From an uncultured Caldilineaceae bacterium (GTDB lineage: Bacteria; Chloroflexota; Anaerolineae; Caldilineales; Caldilineaceae), in the NCBI GenBank assembly GCA_951812725.1, contig OX638330.1, forward strand, positions 310,001 to 374,000: DNA of 64,000 nucleotides, read 5' to 3'. The notes under the pieces were generated by a model. The model ran no database searches and was not told the DNA's origin. It was given only the letters and a program-made list of their open reading frames with translations. This document shows, one piece after another, positions 1 to 8,479 of the stretch (positions within the stretch are counted from its first letter, which is position 1; each line of letters opens with the position of its first letter). A program made the translations under genes and the position numbers.

Positions 1-2
1 GC

Positions 3-782
3 GGCAACCTGGGCGATCAGCAGGCAGCGACCGTCGGTCAGACCTGTTTCAGTCCTGGCGAGGCCAAAAACACCTACGGGACCGGCTGTTTCATGATTCT
101 GAACACCGGTGAGGAGATCGTCCACAGCCGTAACGGGCTGCTGACAACAGTCTGCTACCAGATGGGCGAGTCGGCGCCGGTCTACGCCCTTGAAGGCTCG
201 ATAGCAATGGCTGGCGCCACAGTGCAGTGGTTGCGCGACGAGCTGCAAATGATCAGTTCGGCAGCCGAGACCGAAGAGATCGCCCAAAGCGTTGCCGATA
301 GCGGCGGTTGTTACCTGGTACCTGCCTTTAGCGGCCTGTTTGCACCGCATTGGCGCAGCGACGCCCGCGGCGTCATCGTTGGCCTTACCCGCTACGTGAA
401 CCGGGCACACATCGTGCGCGCCGCGCTCGAATCCATCTGCTATCAGACTCGCGAAGTGCTGGAGGCCATGAACGCCGACAGCGGCGTGCCACTGCGCCAG
501 CTGAAGGTGGACGGCGGCGCAACGGGTAACGATTTGCTGATGCAAATGCAGGCCGATATTGTGGGAACTGAGGTGATCCGGCCCCGCATCGCTGAAACAA
601 CCAGCCTCGGCGCGGCATATGCAGCCGGCTTGGCCGTCGGTTTCTGGCCAGACCTGGAAAGTCTGCGCCGGCAATGGCGGGTGGACAAGGTCTGGCAGCC
701 GCAGAGCGACGAATCCGAACGGGCGCAGGACTATGCCGGCTGGCAAAAAGCCGTCGAACGCACGCTCGGTTGGGCGCAGTGA
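3..782 (+). CDS. glpK: Glycerol kinase, C-terminal part (5' end outside window)
   Basis: This is the last 259 residues of glycerol kinase, which phosphorylates glycerol to sn-glycerol 3-phosphate in the cytosol with ATP. The frame is open from the left edge. It begins with the FGGY-kinase signature [10 protein letters not shown], followed by [12 protein letters not shown] and MILNTGEE, which are typical of glycerol kinases. The downstream segment includes [14 protein letters not shown] and [14 protein letters not shown], both FGGY C-terminal domain motifs. It heads a + strand run with DhaM, HPr, enzyme I and glpABC, so its product would feed directly into the dehydrogenase encoded downstream. 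The stop is a TGA at 780-782. Identification is firm; only the N-terminal half is missing because of the window edge. Confidence 0.95.
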   Translation, partial: GNLGDQQAATVGQTCFSPGEAKNTYGTGCFMILNTGEEIVHSRNGLLTTVCYQMGESAPVYALEGSIAMAGATVQWLRDELQMISSAAETEEIAQSVADSGGCYLVPAFSGLFAPHWRSDARGVIVGLTRYVNRAHIVRAALESICYQTREVLEAMNADSGVPLRQLKVDGGATGNDLLMQMQADIVGTEVIRPRIAETTSLGAAYAAGLAVGFWPDLESLRRQWRVDKVWQPQSDESERAQDYAGWQKAVERTLGWAQ

Positions 783-831
783 GAATGGATTTGACCCGTC
801 ATCATTGTTGTCGGTCCCCGGAGTTTCAACT

Positions 832-1242
832 GTGATCGGTCTGGTAATCGTCTCCCACAGTGCCAAACTTGCCCAGGGCGTGCATGAATTGGCGGCACAG
901 ATGGCCGGCGACCAGGTTGGCATCAGTGATGCCGGCGGTCTCTCAGATGACAGTGAGACCTTTGGCACCGACGCCTTCAAGATACTTTCCGCTATTGAGG
1001 AAGTCTGGTGTGATGACGGTGTACTGGTGTTGATGGATCTCGGCAGCGCCGTTATGTCGGCAGAAATCGCGCTGGAAATGTTACCGGAGCAGCAGCGGCA
1101 GAACTGTCTCCTGAGCAATGCGCCGCTGGTGGAGGGTGCAATCGTCGCCGCTCTTCATGCCAGCCTGGGTGAGCCTTTGCAAGCAGTGAACAGAGTCGCC
1201 GAGGCCGCACTATCGGCGCCGAAACTGGCAAACACCAGCTAA
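832..1242 (+). CDS. dhaM: DhaM-type PTS EIIA phosphotransfer subunit of dihydroxyacetone kinase
   Basis: This 136-residue protein is the EIIA(Man)-like module of DhaM, which passes phosphate from HPr to the DhaL-bound ADP of dihydroxyacetone kinase. The N-terminus IGLVIVSHSAKLAQG carries the expected phospho-acceptor His9. The segments ISDAGGLSDDSETFGTDA and VLVLMDLGSAVMSAE are characteristic of the family. I chose a GTG start at 832 because a GGAG lies 8 nt upstream and the family begins with (M/V)IGLVIVSHS; the open frame extends further but overlaps glpK. Unlike Escherichia coli DhaM, no HPr or enzyme I domain is fused; these are separate genes immediately downstream. DhaK and DhaL are not in the window and would be expected upstream. 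Confidence 0.9.
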   Translation: MIGLVIVSHSAKLAQGVHELAAQMAGDQVGISDAGGLSDDSETFGTDAFKILSAIEEVWCDDGVLVLMDLGSAVMSAEIALEMLPEQQRQNCLLSNAPLVEGAIVAALHASLGEPLQAVNRVAEAALSAPKLANTS

Positions 1243-1276
1243 ACTAAACCAGGTATCGTAACCTTGGAATTCTGAG

Positions 1277-1675
1277 ATGGAGAATCAATCTTCACCTTTC
1301 TCCCCTCTCGAGGGGAACATAGAGAGGAATGAGCCGCACCAAGAGGGTGGAAATAGCAGCAACTCCCACGCCTCTCCCCCCGACGCTCGTTCTTCACAGT
1401 TGGAGCCGCCGCATCAACTTTCCAAAAGTGTCGTGGTCACCGTCAGTGATCCCCGCGGCCTTCATCTGCGCTCCGGTAGAGATGTCGTGCGCATTGCCAG
1501 CCAGTTTCAGGCGGAGATTACAGCCTCCAACCTCAGCCGCAACAGCAATGCCGTCGATTTGAAAAGTATTCTCCAATTGCTGCAGCTCCAGGCCCGCCAG
1601 GGGCACAGCCTGCAACTGGCCGCAACCGGCCCGGACGCTGACGCAGCCATCGAGGCGCTCTGCTCACTCTTCTGA
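1277..1675 (+). CDS. HPr-like phosphocarrier with N-terminal extension
   Basis: A 132-residue protein whose residues about 50-132 form an HPr domain that would relay phosphate from enzyme I to DhaM. The active-site loop reads DPRGLHLRSG, with the phospho-acceptor His at residue 63 and the supporting Arg at 65. The usual small residue between them is Leu and the Pro after the Arg is Ser, so the loop departs from the canonical GLHARPA. LKSILQ contains Ser97 at the place of the regulatory Ser46. The first roughly 50 residues are Ser/Pro/Asn-rich low complexity and not part of HPr; a shorter start is possible but no good internal ribosome binding site is visible. It sits 34 bp after dhaM and 17 bp before the enzyme I gene. 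Confidence 0.85.
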   Translation: MENQSSPFSPLEGNIERNEPHQEGGNSSNSHASPPDARSSQLEPPHQLSKSVVVTVSDPRGLHLRSGRDVVRIASQFQAEITASNLSRNSNAVDLKSILQLLQLQARQGHSLQLAATGPDADAAIEALCSLF

Positions 1676-1692
1676 ATCCAGCGAGAAAACCT

Positions 1693-3411
1693 GTGCAGCA
1701 GCTTTTTCACGGCCTCTCAGCAGCTCCCGGGGTCGGCATCGGCAACCTATACAAATACTCCCCAATCCCCGCCGACGATTCAGGCGGGACGCCCGCGCCG
1801 CCTGTCGGCGACCCCGAAGATGAGTGGGAACGCTTTCTTGCAGCCCGCCTGCTCGTAGATGAGGAATTGGCACGCCTCGCTCAGATTGGGCAGACAGCAA
1901 CTGCCGAGATATTCCTGGTTCACCGCGAGATCCTCCATGACAGCACCTTGACCGATGCAGTGCGCGCCGCCATCGACTCCGGTTCCGACGCTACCAGTGC
2001 CACTCGGCAGGCGACGGGGCAACTGGTCAAACTCTTCCAGGACCTCAGCGACCAGTACTTCGCCAGCCGCGCCACCGATATCCGCGATGTAGGTCAGCGC
2101 CTAGTCTACCGCCTGGGGGGCATAACTTCCGCCCGCCAGCTGAATCCGCTGCCCAACGGCACAATCCTGCTTGCCGAGGACTTGACCCCCTTCGATACAA
2201 CCCATCTGGACCAGGCCCACGTTGTAGGCATTGCGCTGGCCGCCAGCACACCCACCGCCCACACCGCCATTCTGGCCCGCAGTCTGGGCATTCCTCTCGT
2301 CTGCAGCGCCGGGGCGGAGATTCTGCAGCTGCACAGCGGTATGTTCGGCGTGGTCGATGGAATCCGTGGTCGTCTCCTCGTGGACCCGGATGAGGAGACG
2401 CTCGAACAATATGAACTGACCAGGTCGCGGCTGCGGCGCTTTCAGGCCGAGGCGCTCTCGCATTCCCATGAGCCTGCCCTCACTCCGGACGGCGAACGCA
2501 TTCCCGTACGCGTTAACGTCAACAGCCGTGAAGATCTCCTGCACATTCACACCAACGGCGCCGAGGGCATCGGTCTCCTGCGCACTGAAAACCTGTTTCA
2601 GCACCGCACCAGCCCACCTACCATTTCCGAGCAGCTGGATGCCTACCAGGATGTGCATTCATACACAAACAGCCATTCTCTGACCGTACGATTACTTGAC
2701 ATCGGCGGCGACAAGCCGGTTTCCTACCTGCAGCAACCCGCCGAAGCCAACCCCTTCCTCGGCGTGCGCGGCATCCGCCTGCTGCTTCGCCATCCGCAGA
2801 TGCTCATCGATCAGGCCCGGGCCTTGGTGGAACTGGCGCACAACGTTTCGCCGGTATCACGCATTCGAATTCTCATCCCCATGATTTCGAAAGTGAACGA
2901 AGTCCAGCAGACTTTGGACCTGCTTAACGAGGTTCCCGGCTATCTGCATTGCCGTCAACAACTCGGCACCCTGGAAGTAGGCGTCCTGATCGAAGTGCCG
3001 TCCGCTGCTCTGCTGGCGCATCACCTCGCGCCCCAGGTCGATTTTCTCAGCATCGGCACCAACGATCTGGCCCAATACACGCTCGCCGCCGACCGCGTTA
3101 ACAGCGCTGTCGCCACACTCGCAACCCCGCTTGACCCCTCCGTCCTGCGCCTGATTGCCCTGACCTGCGAGGCGGGCCGCGCCAACGGAATCTCCGTCGC
3201 CATCTGTGGTGAAGTCGGTGGAGATCCGTCTGTGCAGCCCCTGCTGCTTGGCTTGGGGTTGAATGAAATCAGCGTCGCCGGCCCCGCCGTCCCCATGGTC
3301 AAATCCGCAATCCGGCGCGTGGATATGGACTCGGCCAGAGCGCTCGCCGCCAAAGCGCTCAAATGCAGCCGCGCCCAGGAGATCCACCAACTCCTCCACG
3401 ACTTTGGATAG
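1693..3411 (+). CDS. ptsI: PTS enzyme I (phosphoenolpyruvate-protein phosphotransferase)
   Basis: A 572-residue enzyme I, which takes phosphate from phosphoenolpyruvate and passes it to HPr. All domains are present in order: the N-terminal HPr-binding/phosphohistidine domain with STPTAHTAILARSLGIP (active His190), then the PEP-binding barrel with LLDIGGDKPVSYL, NPFLGVRGIRLLL, GIGLLRTENLF, VDFLSIGTNDLAQYTLAADR and the catalytic Cys505 in AICGEVGGDP. Length matches free-standing enzyme I. Translation starts at a GTG, 17 bp after the HPr stop. There are no sugar EIIB/EIIC components nearby, so this chain most likely serves dihydroxyacetone phosphorylation (established for DhaKLM systems) rather than sugar transport; that role here is inferred from context. 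Confidence 0.93.
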   Translation: MQQLFHGLSAAPGVGIGNLYKYSPIPADDSGGTPAPPVGDPEDEWERFLAARLLVDEELARLAQIGQTATAEIFLVHREILHDSTLTDAVRAAIDSGSDATSATRQATGQLVKLFQDLSDQYFASRATDIRDVGQRLVYRLGGITSARQLNPLPNGTILLAEDLTPFDTTHLDQAHVVGIALAASTPTAHTAILARSLGIPLVCSAGAEILQLHSGMFGVVDGIRGRLLVDPDEETLEQYELTRSRLRRFQAEALSHSHEPALTPDGERIPVRVNVNSREDLLHIHTNGAEGIGLLRTENLFQHRTSPPTISEQLDAYQDVHSYTNSHSLTVRLLDIGGDKPVSYLQQPAEANPFLGVRGIRLLLRHPQMLIDQARALVELAHNVSPVSRIRILIPMISKVNEVQQTLDLLNEVPGYLHCRQQLGTLEVGVLIEVPSAALLAHHLAPQVDFLSIGTNDLAQYTLAADRVNSAVATLATPLDPSVLRLIALTCEAGRANGISVAICGEVGGDPSVQPLLLGLGLNEISVAGPAVPMVKSAIRRVDMDSARALAAKALKCSRAQEIHQLLHDFG

Positions 3412-3418
3412 CCCCTTG

Positions 3419-5257
3419 ATGAAACGGATGCAAACGGAAATCCTTGTGATTGGCGGCGGCGCAACCGGCGCCGGTGTAGCCTGGGATGCCGCCCTGCGCG
3501 GTTTTCGCACCGTCCTCGTCGAAAAACGCGACCTGACCCACGGCACGACCGGGCGATACCACGGCCTGCTGCACAGCGGCGCACGATACGTGTTGAAAGA
3601 TGTCGACAGCGCCCTCGAATGTAACAGCGAAAACCGCATCTTGCGCCGTACTCACACCCACTGCATCGAAGACACGGGCGGATTCTTCGTCGTTACGCCC
3701 GAAGATGAGGACGATTACCCCGATCGTTTCGCGGCCGCCTGCCGTCGCCTCGACATTCCCTGCACCGAGATTCCCACTGTGTCGGCTTTGCGGCGTGAGC
3801 CTTTGCTGAATCCCCGCATCAGTCGCGTCTTCGAACTGGCCGACGCGGCCGCCGACAGCTTCCTCGCCACCCACGCCACTGCCCAGGCCGCGCGCCAGGC
3901 CGGCGCACTCCTTCTGCCCTATCACGAGGTCACCCGTCTCCACCTTTCCGGCGGCGACGGCAATCGGGCAGTGTCCGGCGCCACCGTTCTCGATGCCGTA
4001 TCAGGCGAAAATCTGCGGATTGACGCCGATCTCGTAATCAACGCCGCTGGCGCATGGTCCGGCAAGGTCGCCGCGCTGGCAGGTATAGATGTAAGGATGA
4101 TCCTGGGCAAAGGGGTAATGCTCGCGACCAACCGCCGTCTGACAAACACGGTCATCAACCGCTGCAAAATGCCCAGTGACGGCGATATTCTCGTGCCGAT
4201 TCACACCGTCAGTGTCATCGGCACGACCGACGAGCAGGTGGCCGATCCCGAAAATCTGCCGATCGAGCAGTGGGAAGTAGACTTGATGCTGACCGAAGGC
4301 GACAAACTGGTGCCCGGCCTCAGCAGTTGCCGGATATTGCGCGCCTGGGCCGGCGTTCGCCCTCTCTACCAGGAACCGCTCACGCCGGAAGAGCCGGCTC
4401 ACAGCCGCAATGCGTCCCGGTCTACGCAGCCTCACAAGCAGGAATCGCCGCAAGAGAGCCGCGACGCGACCCGCGCCCTGGCACTGCTCGACCACCAGCA
4501 GCGCGACGGTGTCAGCGGCTTCCTCACCATTACCGGTGGCAAATGGACGACGTTCCGCCTGATGGCTGAATCAGCAGTCGACGCCGCCTGCGCGCAGTTA
4601 CGTGTCTCACGCCCTTGCCGTACTGCGGAGACAACCGTGCCGGGTGTCGAACAGGGCCACTACTGGCTCGGTCACAGACTCAATGAAATTGAAGAGGAAG
4701 AGCTGCAAACGGAACTGATCTGCGAGTGTGAGCTCGTCACCCGTTCGATGTTGGAAGGCGCCGCGCAACGCAACCCGACCGTCACACTGGACGACCTGCG
4801 CCGTGACGTACGCCTTGGCATGGGGCCATGTCAGGGGGGATTTTGCACCTATCGCGCAGTTGGCATTCTGCACGAAATGCGTACCGCCGATAACCCGCCC
4901 ATAGCCGGAGAATGGGAGGTGGCCCATATGCAATCTCCGGCCCATCATCACAACGACGGCTCCGTTGCAGAAGGCACCGAAAATAGCCCGGCGTCGTCTC
5001 CCTCCCACACGCTTGTTCCCAACGCGCCCCAGCGCTCAGCCGCCATCGACCCGCAGGCGGAACTTTCCGAGCCGAATCTGCTCTTGCGGGACTTTCTGCA
5101 GGAACGCTGGAAGGGCGTCACGCCGATCCTGTGGGGACAGCAACTGCGCCAGGAGAGACTGGACGAACTGATTTATCTGAGTATTCTGAATGCCGATCAT
5201 CTGCCATTCGATGACAAGGAAAGCCCGCTCTCGTCCTTCTATCGCTCCAATTCTTGA
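3419..5257 (+). CDS. glpA: Anaerobic glycerol-3-phosphate dehydrogenase subunit A (FAD)
   Basis: A 612-residue flavoprotein that oxidises sn-glycerol 3-phosphate to dihydroxyacetone phosphate. The N-terminus has the FAD motif IGGGATGAGVAWDAALRG and the signature LTHGTTGRYHGLLHSGARY of GlpA/GlpD proteins. Downstream are GKGVMLATNRR and ITGGKWTTFRLMAE. A BFD-like iron-sulfur domain follows, with cysteines 435, 437, 471 and 476 (CEC and CQGGFC), distinguishing GlpA from aerobic GlpD. A roughly 130-residue tail ending with the DFLQERWKG and DELIYLSIL helices is usual for GlpA. I chose ATG 3419, 7 bp after ptsI; ATG 3428 is an alternative. A repeat element follows 29 bp after the stop, before glpB. 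Confidence 0.92.
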   Translation: MKRMQTEILVIGGGATGAGVAWDAALRGFRTVLVEKRDLTHGTTGRYHGLLHSGARYVLKDVDSALECNSENRILRRTHTHCIEDTGGFFVVTPEDEDDYPDRFAAACRRLDIPCTEIPTVSALRREPLLNPRISRVFELADAAADSFLATHATAQAARQAGALLLPYHEVTRLHLSGGDGNRAVSGATVLDAVSGENLRIDADLVINAAGAWSGKVAALAGIDVRMILGKGVMLATNRRLTNTVINRCKMPSDGDILVPIHTVSVIGTTDEQVADPENLPIEQWEVDLMLTEGDKLVPGLSSCRILRAWAGVRPLYQEPLTPEEPAHSRNASRSTQPHKQESPQESRDATRALALLDHQQRDGVSGFLTITGGKWTTFRLMAESAVDAACAQLRVSRPCRTAETTVPGVEQGHYWLGHRLNEIEEEELQTELICECELVTRSMLEGAAQRNPTVTLDDLRRDVRLGMGPCQGGFCTYRAVGILHEMRTADNPPIAGEWEVAHMQSPAHHHNDGSVAEGTENSPASSPSHTLVPNAPQRSAAIDPQAELSEPNLLLRDFLQERWKGVTPILWGQQLRQERLDELIYLSILNADHLPFDDKESPLSSFYRSNS

Positions 5258-5286
5258 TTCTCGGACACAGTGCTTGAGATACTTTG

Positions 5287-5591
5287 TTCGAAAGAAACTA
5301 CTCAGGCACAACTAATCTGCGATCTGGAATGAGGCGAGCAAAGGTGCTCTCTCAGCTCTTTATTGTTTTATGGGCGGTCGGGCCTTCGGCCCTCCCTTGT
5401 GCAGGGGCTGCGCCCCCGCAACGCCCCCCTACAAAACCATCGCTCACCGACCTTGTGTGCGCATTCCAGCGGTGCGGCTCCACCAACTTGGCTGCCGCCA
5501 ACCGAATACGCGATCAGATAGCCTGAATGGCGGCCGGGATAAAGGGCTGGTCAAGACTGACACTGTATATGGCTTAGTGGTTTCGTTCGAA
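5287..5591 (+). repeat. MITE-like element, copy 1 (between glpA and glpB)
   Basis: The core runs 5294-5584 (291 bp) and is bounded by imperfect terminal inverted repeats GAAACTACTCAGGC and GGCTTAGTGGTTTC. The match extends outward through TTCGAA on both sides (5287 and 5591). The middle (5372-5426) is a GC-rich segment whose outer arms GGGCG/CGCCC enclose two hairpins, GGGCC-TTC-GGCCC and a GGGGC/GCCCC stem. The right half (CATTCCAGCGGTGCGGCTCC through GGTCAAGACTGACACTGTAT) is shared with copies 2, 4 and 5. It contains no credible gene and no transposase. It interrupts the glp operon 29 bp after the glpA stop and 51 bp before glpB. Confidence 0.85.
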
Positions 5592-5642
5592 AAGGAAAAG
5601 AAAACCTGGACGGTCTCGAGTGCCGCACGGTTGTGATTCCAG

Positions 5643-7067
5643 ATGCCGGAAACTCCTAATGAAAAACAGTCTTCACGCATGCTCGATCTTCTCATCATCG
5701 GCGCCGGCCTGACCGGCCTCTTTGCCGCCTATACGGCTGCCCGCGCGGGTCTGCGGGTGCGGGTGATCGCCAAGGGCATGGGGGCAACACACTGGCACGC
5801 GGGAACAATTGATCTTCTGGGCTATCTACCGAATGGAGAAGAACCGGTCGCGAACTGGATGCATGCTCTTCCCCAGCTGCCGTCCTCCCATCCCTACCGG
5901 CTGCTCGGCGAGGAGACGATTACGAAGGCACTGGGCGATTTTCAACGGCTTACCGCCGCAGCCGGACTGCCGTACCAACGCGCCCACGCCAACATGAATC
6001 TGCCAGTTGCCAGCGCTTCTGAGGAACAGACCTCACATAATCTTGAGCCTGACGGACATGTCCGTGACGCCACTCCGGGGCAAAACTGCCAGCTCATTTC
6101 ACCGGTAGGCGCGGCGCGACCGGTCTACCTTGCGCCGACGGCACAACTGGCCGGCAATTTAGAGGATGAACAGCCTTTGGTAATAGTCGGCCTTGAAGGT
6201 ATGCCTGACTTCTATCCGGCGCTAATCGCCGAAAACCTGCAAAGGCAGGGCCACCGCGCTCGCAGCGCAACTGTAGCCCTCAGTCCACTGACCAGGCGCA
6301 GTGATAACAGCCCACTGCAGGTGGCCCGGATGCTGGATCAGGCTGCCGCACAGGCACAGCTGGCAGAAATGGTGGTCGACGTAGTCGAGGCAGGTGAAAG
6401 GGTGGGCCTCCCTGCCGTGCTGGGGCTGAGCGCTCACACACGCCTCCTTACCCTACTGCATGAGACAATTGTCGATCGAGGCAGTCGGACTTCCCAGTCA
6501 CACGACGGACCGCGAGCGGGCCTTGCCGTATTCGAGATTCCCACACTGCCTCCCAGCGTGCCAGGAATGCGTCTGGACACGAAGCTGCGAGCCCAATTAG
6601 CCCGTCTGGGCGTTCGCGTTGAAATCGGCATGGAAGTGTGCGGGGTTCGCGCAACCAATCGGCGCATTGAATGGATAGAAACCGAGACTGGAAGCCGTCC
6701 TCTTCGCCACAGAGCGCACAACTATCTGCTTGCAACCGGCGGTATCCTCGGTGGTGGCATCCGCGGCAACCGCTGCGGCCGCGTGGAGGAGACCGTTTTC
6801 AACCTGCCTCTGTCAGCACCGCAGACACGATCTCAATGGCTGCGCCCTCTCTTCCTGGACCGGCAGGGCCATCCGGTCTTCCAGGGCGGTGTTTCCGTTG
6901 ACGCCCGCTTTCGTCCGCTCGACCAGGCCGGCGCGCCAGTCTACGATAATCTGTGGGCCGCAGGCGCGGTCCTCGCCCACACCGATCCGATCCGCGAGCG
7001 CAGCCGTGAAGGAATTGCATTAGCTACTGGCTACGCCGCGGCAACCGCTGTGGCCAGTGGCCTGTAA
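5643..7067 (+). CDS. glpB: Anaerobic glycerol-3-phosphate dehydrogenase subunit B
   Basis: A 474-residue flavoprotein subunit of the GlpABC complex, thought to mediate electron flow between GlpA and the membrane-associated GlpC. The N-terminal dinucleotide motif is LLIIGAGLTGLFAAYTAARA followed by HAGTIDLLGYLPNGE, matching GlpB. The C-terminus has LLATGGILGGG and LWAAGAVLAHTDPIRERSRE followed by GIALATGYAAA, the classical GlpB closing motif. Length fits the family (about 420-470). The ATG at 5643 is taken; the ATG at 5679 lies closer to the conserved fold and could be the real start. It is separated from glpA by the repeat element and followed 50 bp later by glpC. Confidence 0.9.
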   Translation: MPETPNEKQSSRMLDLLIIGAGLTGLFAAYTAARAGLRVRVIAKGMGATHWHAGTIDLLGYLPNGEEPVANWMHALPQLPSSHPYRLLGEETITKALGDFQRLTAAAGLPYQRAHANMNLPVASASEEQTSHNLEPDGHVRDATPGQNCQLISPVGAARPVYLAPTAQLAGNLEDEQPLVIVGLEGMPDFYPALIAENLQRQGHRARSATVALSPLTRRSDNSPLQVARMLDQAAAQAQLAEMVVDVVEAGERVGLPAVLGLSAHTRLLTLLHETIVDRGSRTSQSHDGPRAGLAVFEIPTLPPSVPGMRLDTKLRAQLARLGVRVEIGMEVCGVRATNRRIEWIETETGSRPLRHRAHNYLLATGGILGGGIRGNRCGRVEETVFNLPLSAPQTRSQWLRPLFLDRQGHPVFQGGVSVDARFRPLDQAGAPVYDNLWAAGAVLAHTDPIRERSREGIALATGYAAATAVASGL

Positions 7068-7117
7068 CAAAACTGGCCTGTACTGGCCGCCTGACGCTAA
7101 CCACCAGCACTGATCCT

Positions 7118-8476
7118 ATGCAAACCGTTTCTCTGAATTCAGTCGGAATGACCCTGGACGCATGTATCAAGTGCAATATCTGCACCAGCTACTGCCCTGT
7201 CTCCGAAGTTACCGACAGCTTCCCCGGACCCAAGTACGCCGCGCCCCAGTCGGAACGCTTCCGCGAAATCGGACTTCCCCTCTCTGAGGCGGCCGCTGAC
7301 TCCAATTCACCGTCACATGGCCGCGGGCAATCGCCCGACGCTTCGGTGGACTACTGCTCCGGCTGCCGGGTCTGCAATGAAGTCTGTCCAACCGGCGTGC
7401 GAATCGCCGAAATCAACGCCCGCGCCCGCGCCCACATGGTGGCAACGCAGGGTCTCTCCTTGCGTAACCGGCTCCTGGGACGCAATGAACTGATGGGCCG
7501 GGCAGGCAGCTTCGCGCCGGGCTTGGCAAACTTCATCCTGCACAATCCGCTGAGCCGTCGGCTGGCCGCTGTCCTGTTTGGCGTGGCCGCGAAAGCGCCA
7601 TTGCCCCGCTGGCACCATGAAACGCTTAACCGCTGGCTGGCCCGTACCCGCGCCCAGCGGCTGCGCTGCGAGCGCAAAGTCGTCTACTTTCACGGCTGCG
7701 CCACCCAGTATTACGAGCCGTTTGTCGGCATCGCCGCGATTCTGGTGTTGGAGCATCTCGGATACGAAGTAGTGGTGCCTCCGCAGAACTGCTGCGGCCT
7801 GCCGATGCTTTCGAATGGGGAGTTTGGCGCCGCCGAAGGCTATCATCGCCGCAACGTGGCCGGCCTTGCCGAATATGTTCGCGCCGGTTACCCAATCCTT
7901 GGTACCAGCACCAGCTGCACGCTGACCCTGAAGGAAGAGGCGCCCGAACTGCTCGACCTTGAGGACGATGCAGGCTCGCAGGCCCTGAAATTTGCGACCT
8001 GGGATATCTTCGAATGGCTGCGCGACGGTCTCGATCAAGGCCAATTGCCCTCCGATCTGCGTCCACTTAACCGTACTGAGCAGCCCTTTATTTTGCCTTA
8101 TCATGCCCCATGTCAGTTGCGGGCACATCGCATCGGCAAACCGGCTCTGGACGTGCTGGCCCGGATCCCGGGCCTTGACCTCCGCGAGAGTCACGCCCGC
8201 TGTTGCGGCATCGCCGGGACGTATGGCTACAAGACCGAAAAATATCAGATAGCCATGGACGTGGGCGCGGAGCTGTTCGATTATGTCGCCGCGCAAGCTG
8301 AAGAGTCGGATTCGGTCGCCGCGGGGTCGGTTTCCTTTACCGCCTGCGATTCTGAAACCTGTCGCTGGCAGCTGGAACACGGGACCGGTCTCCCATCGCT
8401 CCATCCCATTGAACTGTTGGCGGCATCCTATGGCCTCTACGACCTGCAAGCGCGGCGGCCCGTTGATGGAAACTGA
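7118..8476 (+). CDS. glpC: Anaerobic glycerol-3-phosphate dehydrogenase subunit C (iron-sulfur)
   Basis: A 452-residue iron-sulfur subunit that anchors GlpAB and passes electrons toward the quinone pool. It has two 4Fe-4S motifs: Cys16, 19, 22 and 26 (CIKCNICTSYCPV) and Cys80, 83, 86 and 90 (CSGCRVCNEVCPTG). Two CCG (heterodisulfide-reductase-type) domains follow, marked by YFHGCATQYY plus PQNCCGLPML and by HAPCQLRAHR plus ARCCGIAGTYG. This order is the standard GlpC layout. It ends 3 bp before the ketopantoate-reductase-like gene, so the two are very likely co-transcribed. Confidence 0.93.
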   Translation: MQTVSLNSVGMTLDACIKCNICTSYCPVSEVTDSFPGPKYAAPQSERFREIGLPLSEAAADSNSPSHGRGQSPDASVDYCSGCRVCNEVCPTGVRIAEINARARAHMVATQGLSLRNRLLGRNELMGRAGSFAPGLANFILHNPLSRRLAAVLFGVAAKAPLPRWHHETLNRWLARTRAQRLRCERKVVYFHGCATQYYEPFVGIAAILVLEHLGYEVVVPPQNCCGLPMLSNGEFGAAEGYHRRNVAGLAEYVRAGYPILGTSTSCTLTLKEEAPELLDLEDDAGSQALKFATWDIFEWLRDGLDQGQLPSDLRPLNRTEQPFILPYHAPCQLRAHRIGKPALDVLARIPGLDLRESHARCCGIAGTYGYKTEKYQIAMDVGAELFDYVAAQAEESDSVAAGSVSFTACDSETCRWQLEHGTGLPSLHPIELLAASYGLYDLQARRPVDGN

Positions 8477-8479
8477 CCG

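Noticed and set aside
2857..3639. Long antisense frames across ptsI, glpA and other genes (for example 260 aa here, 415 aa at 7313-8560, 444 aa at 20019-21353, 448 aa at 38349-39695)
   Set aside because: They lie wholly opposite well-supported genes in high-GC DNA, where antisense stop codons are rare, and show no protein-like motifs.
5370..5636. Open frames reading MGGRAFGPPLCRGCAPATPPYK within the repeats (also near 44244 and 17860)
   Set aside because: They are translations of the GC-rich structured core of the MITE family, recur in every copy and have no ribosome binding site; such peptides are probably artefacts.
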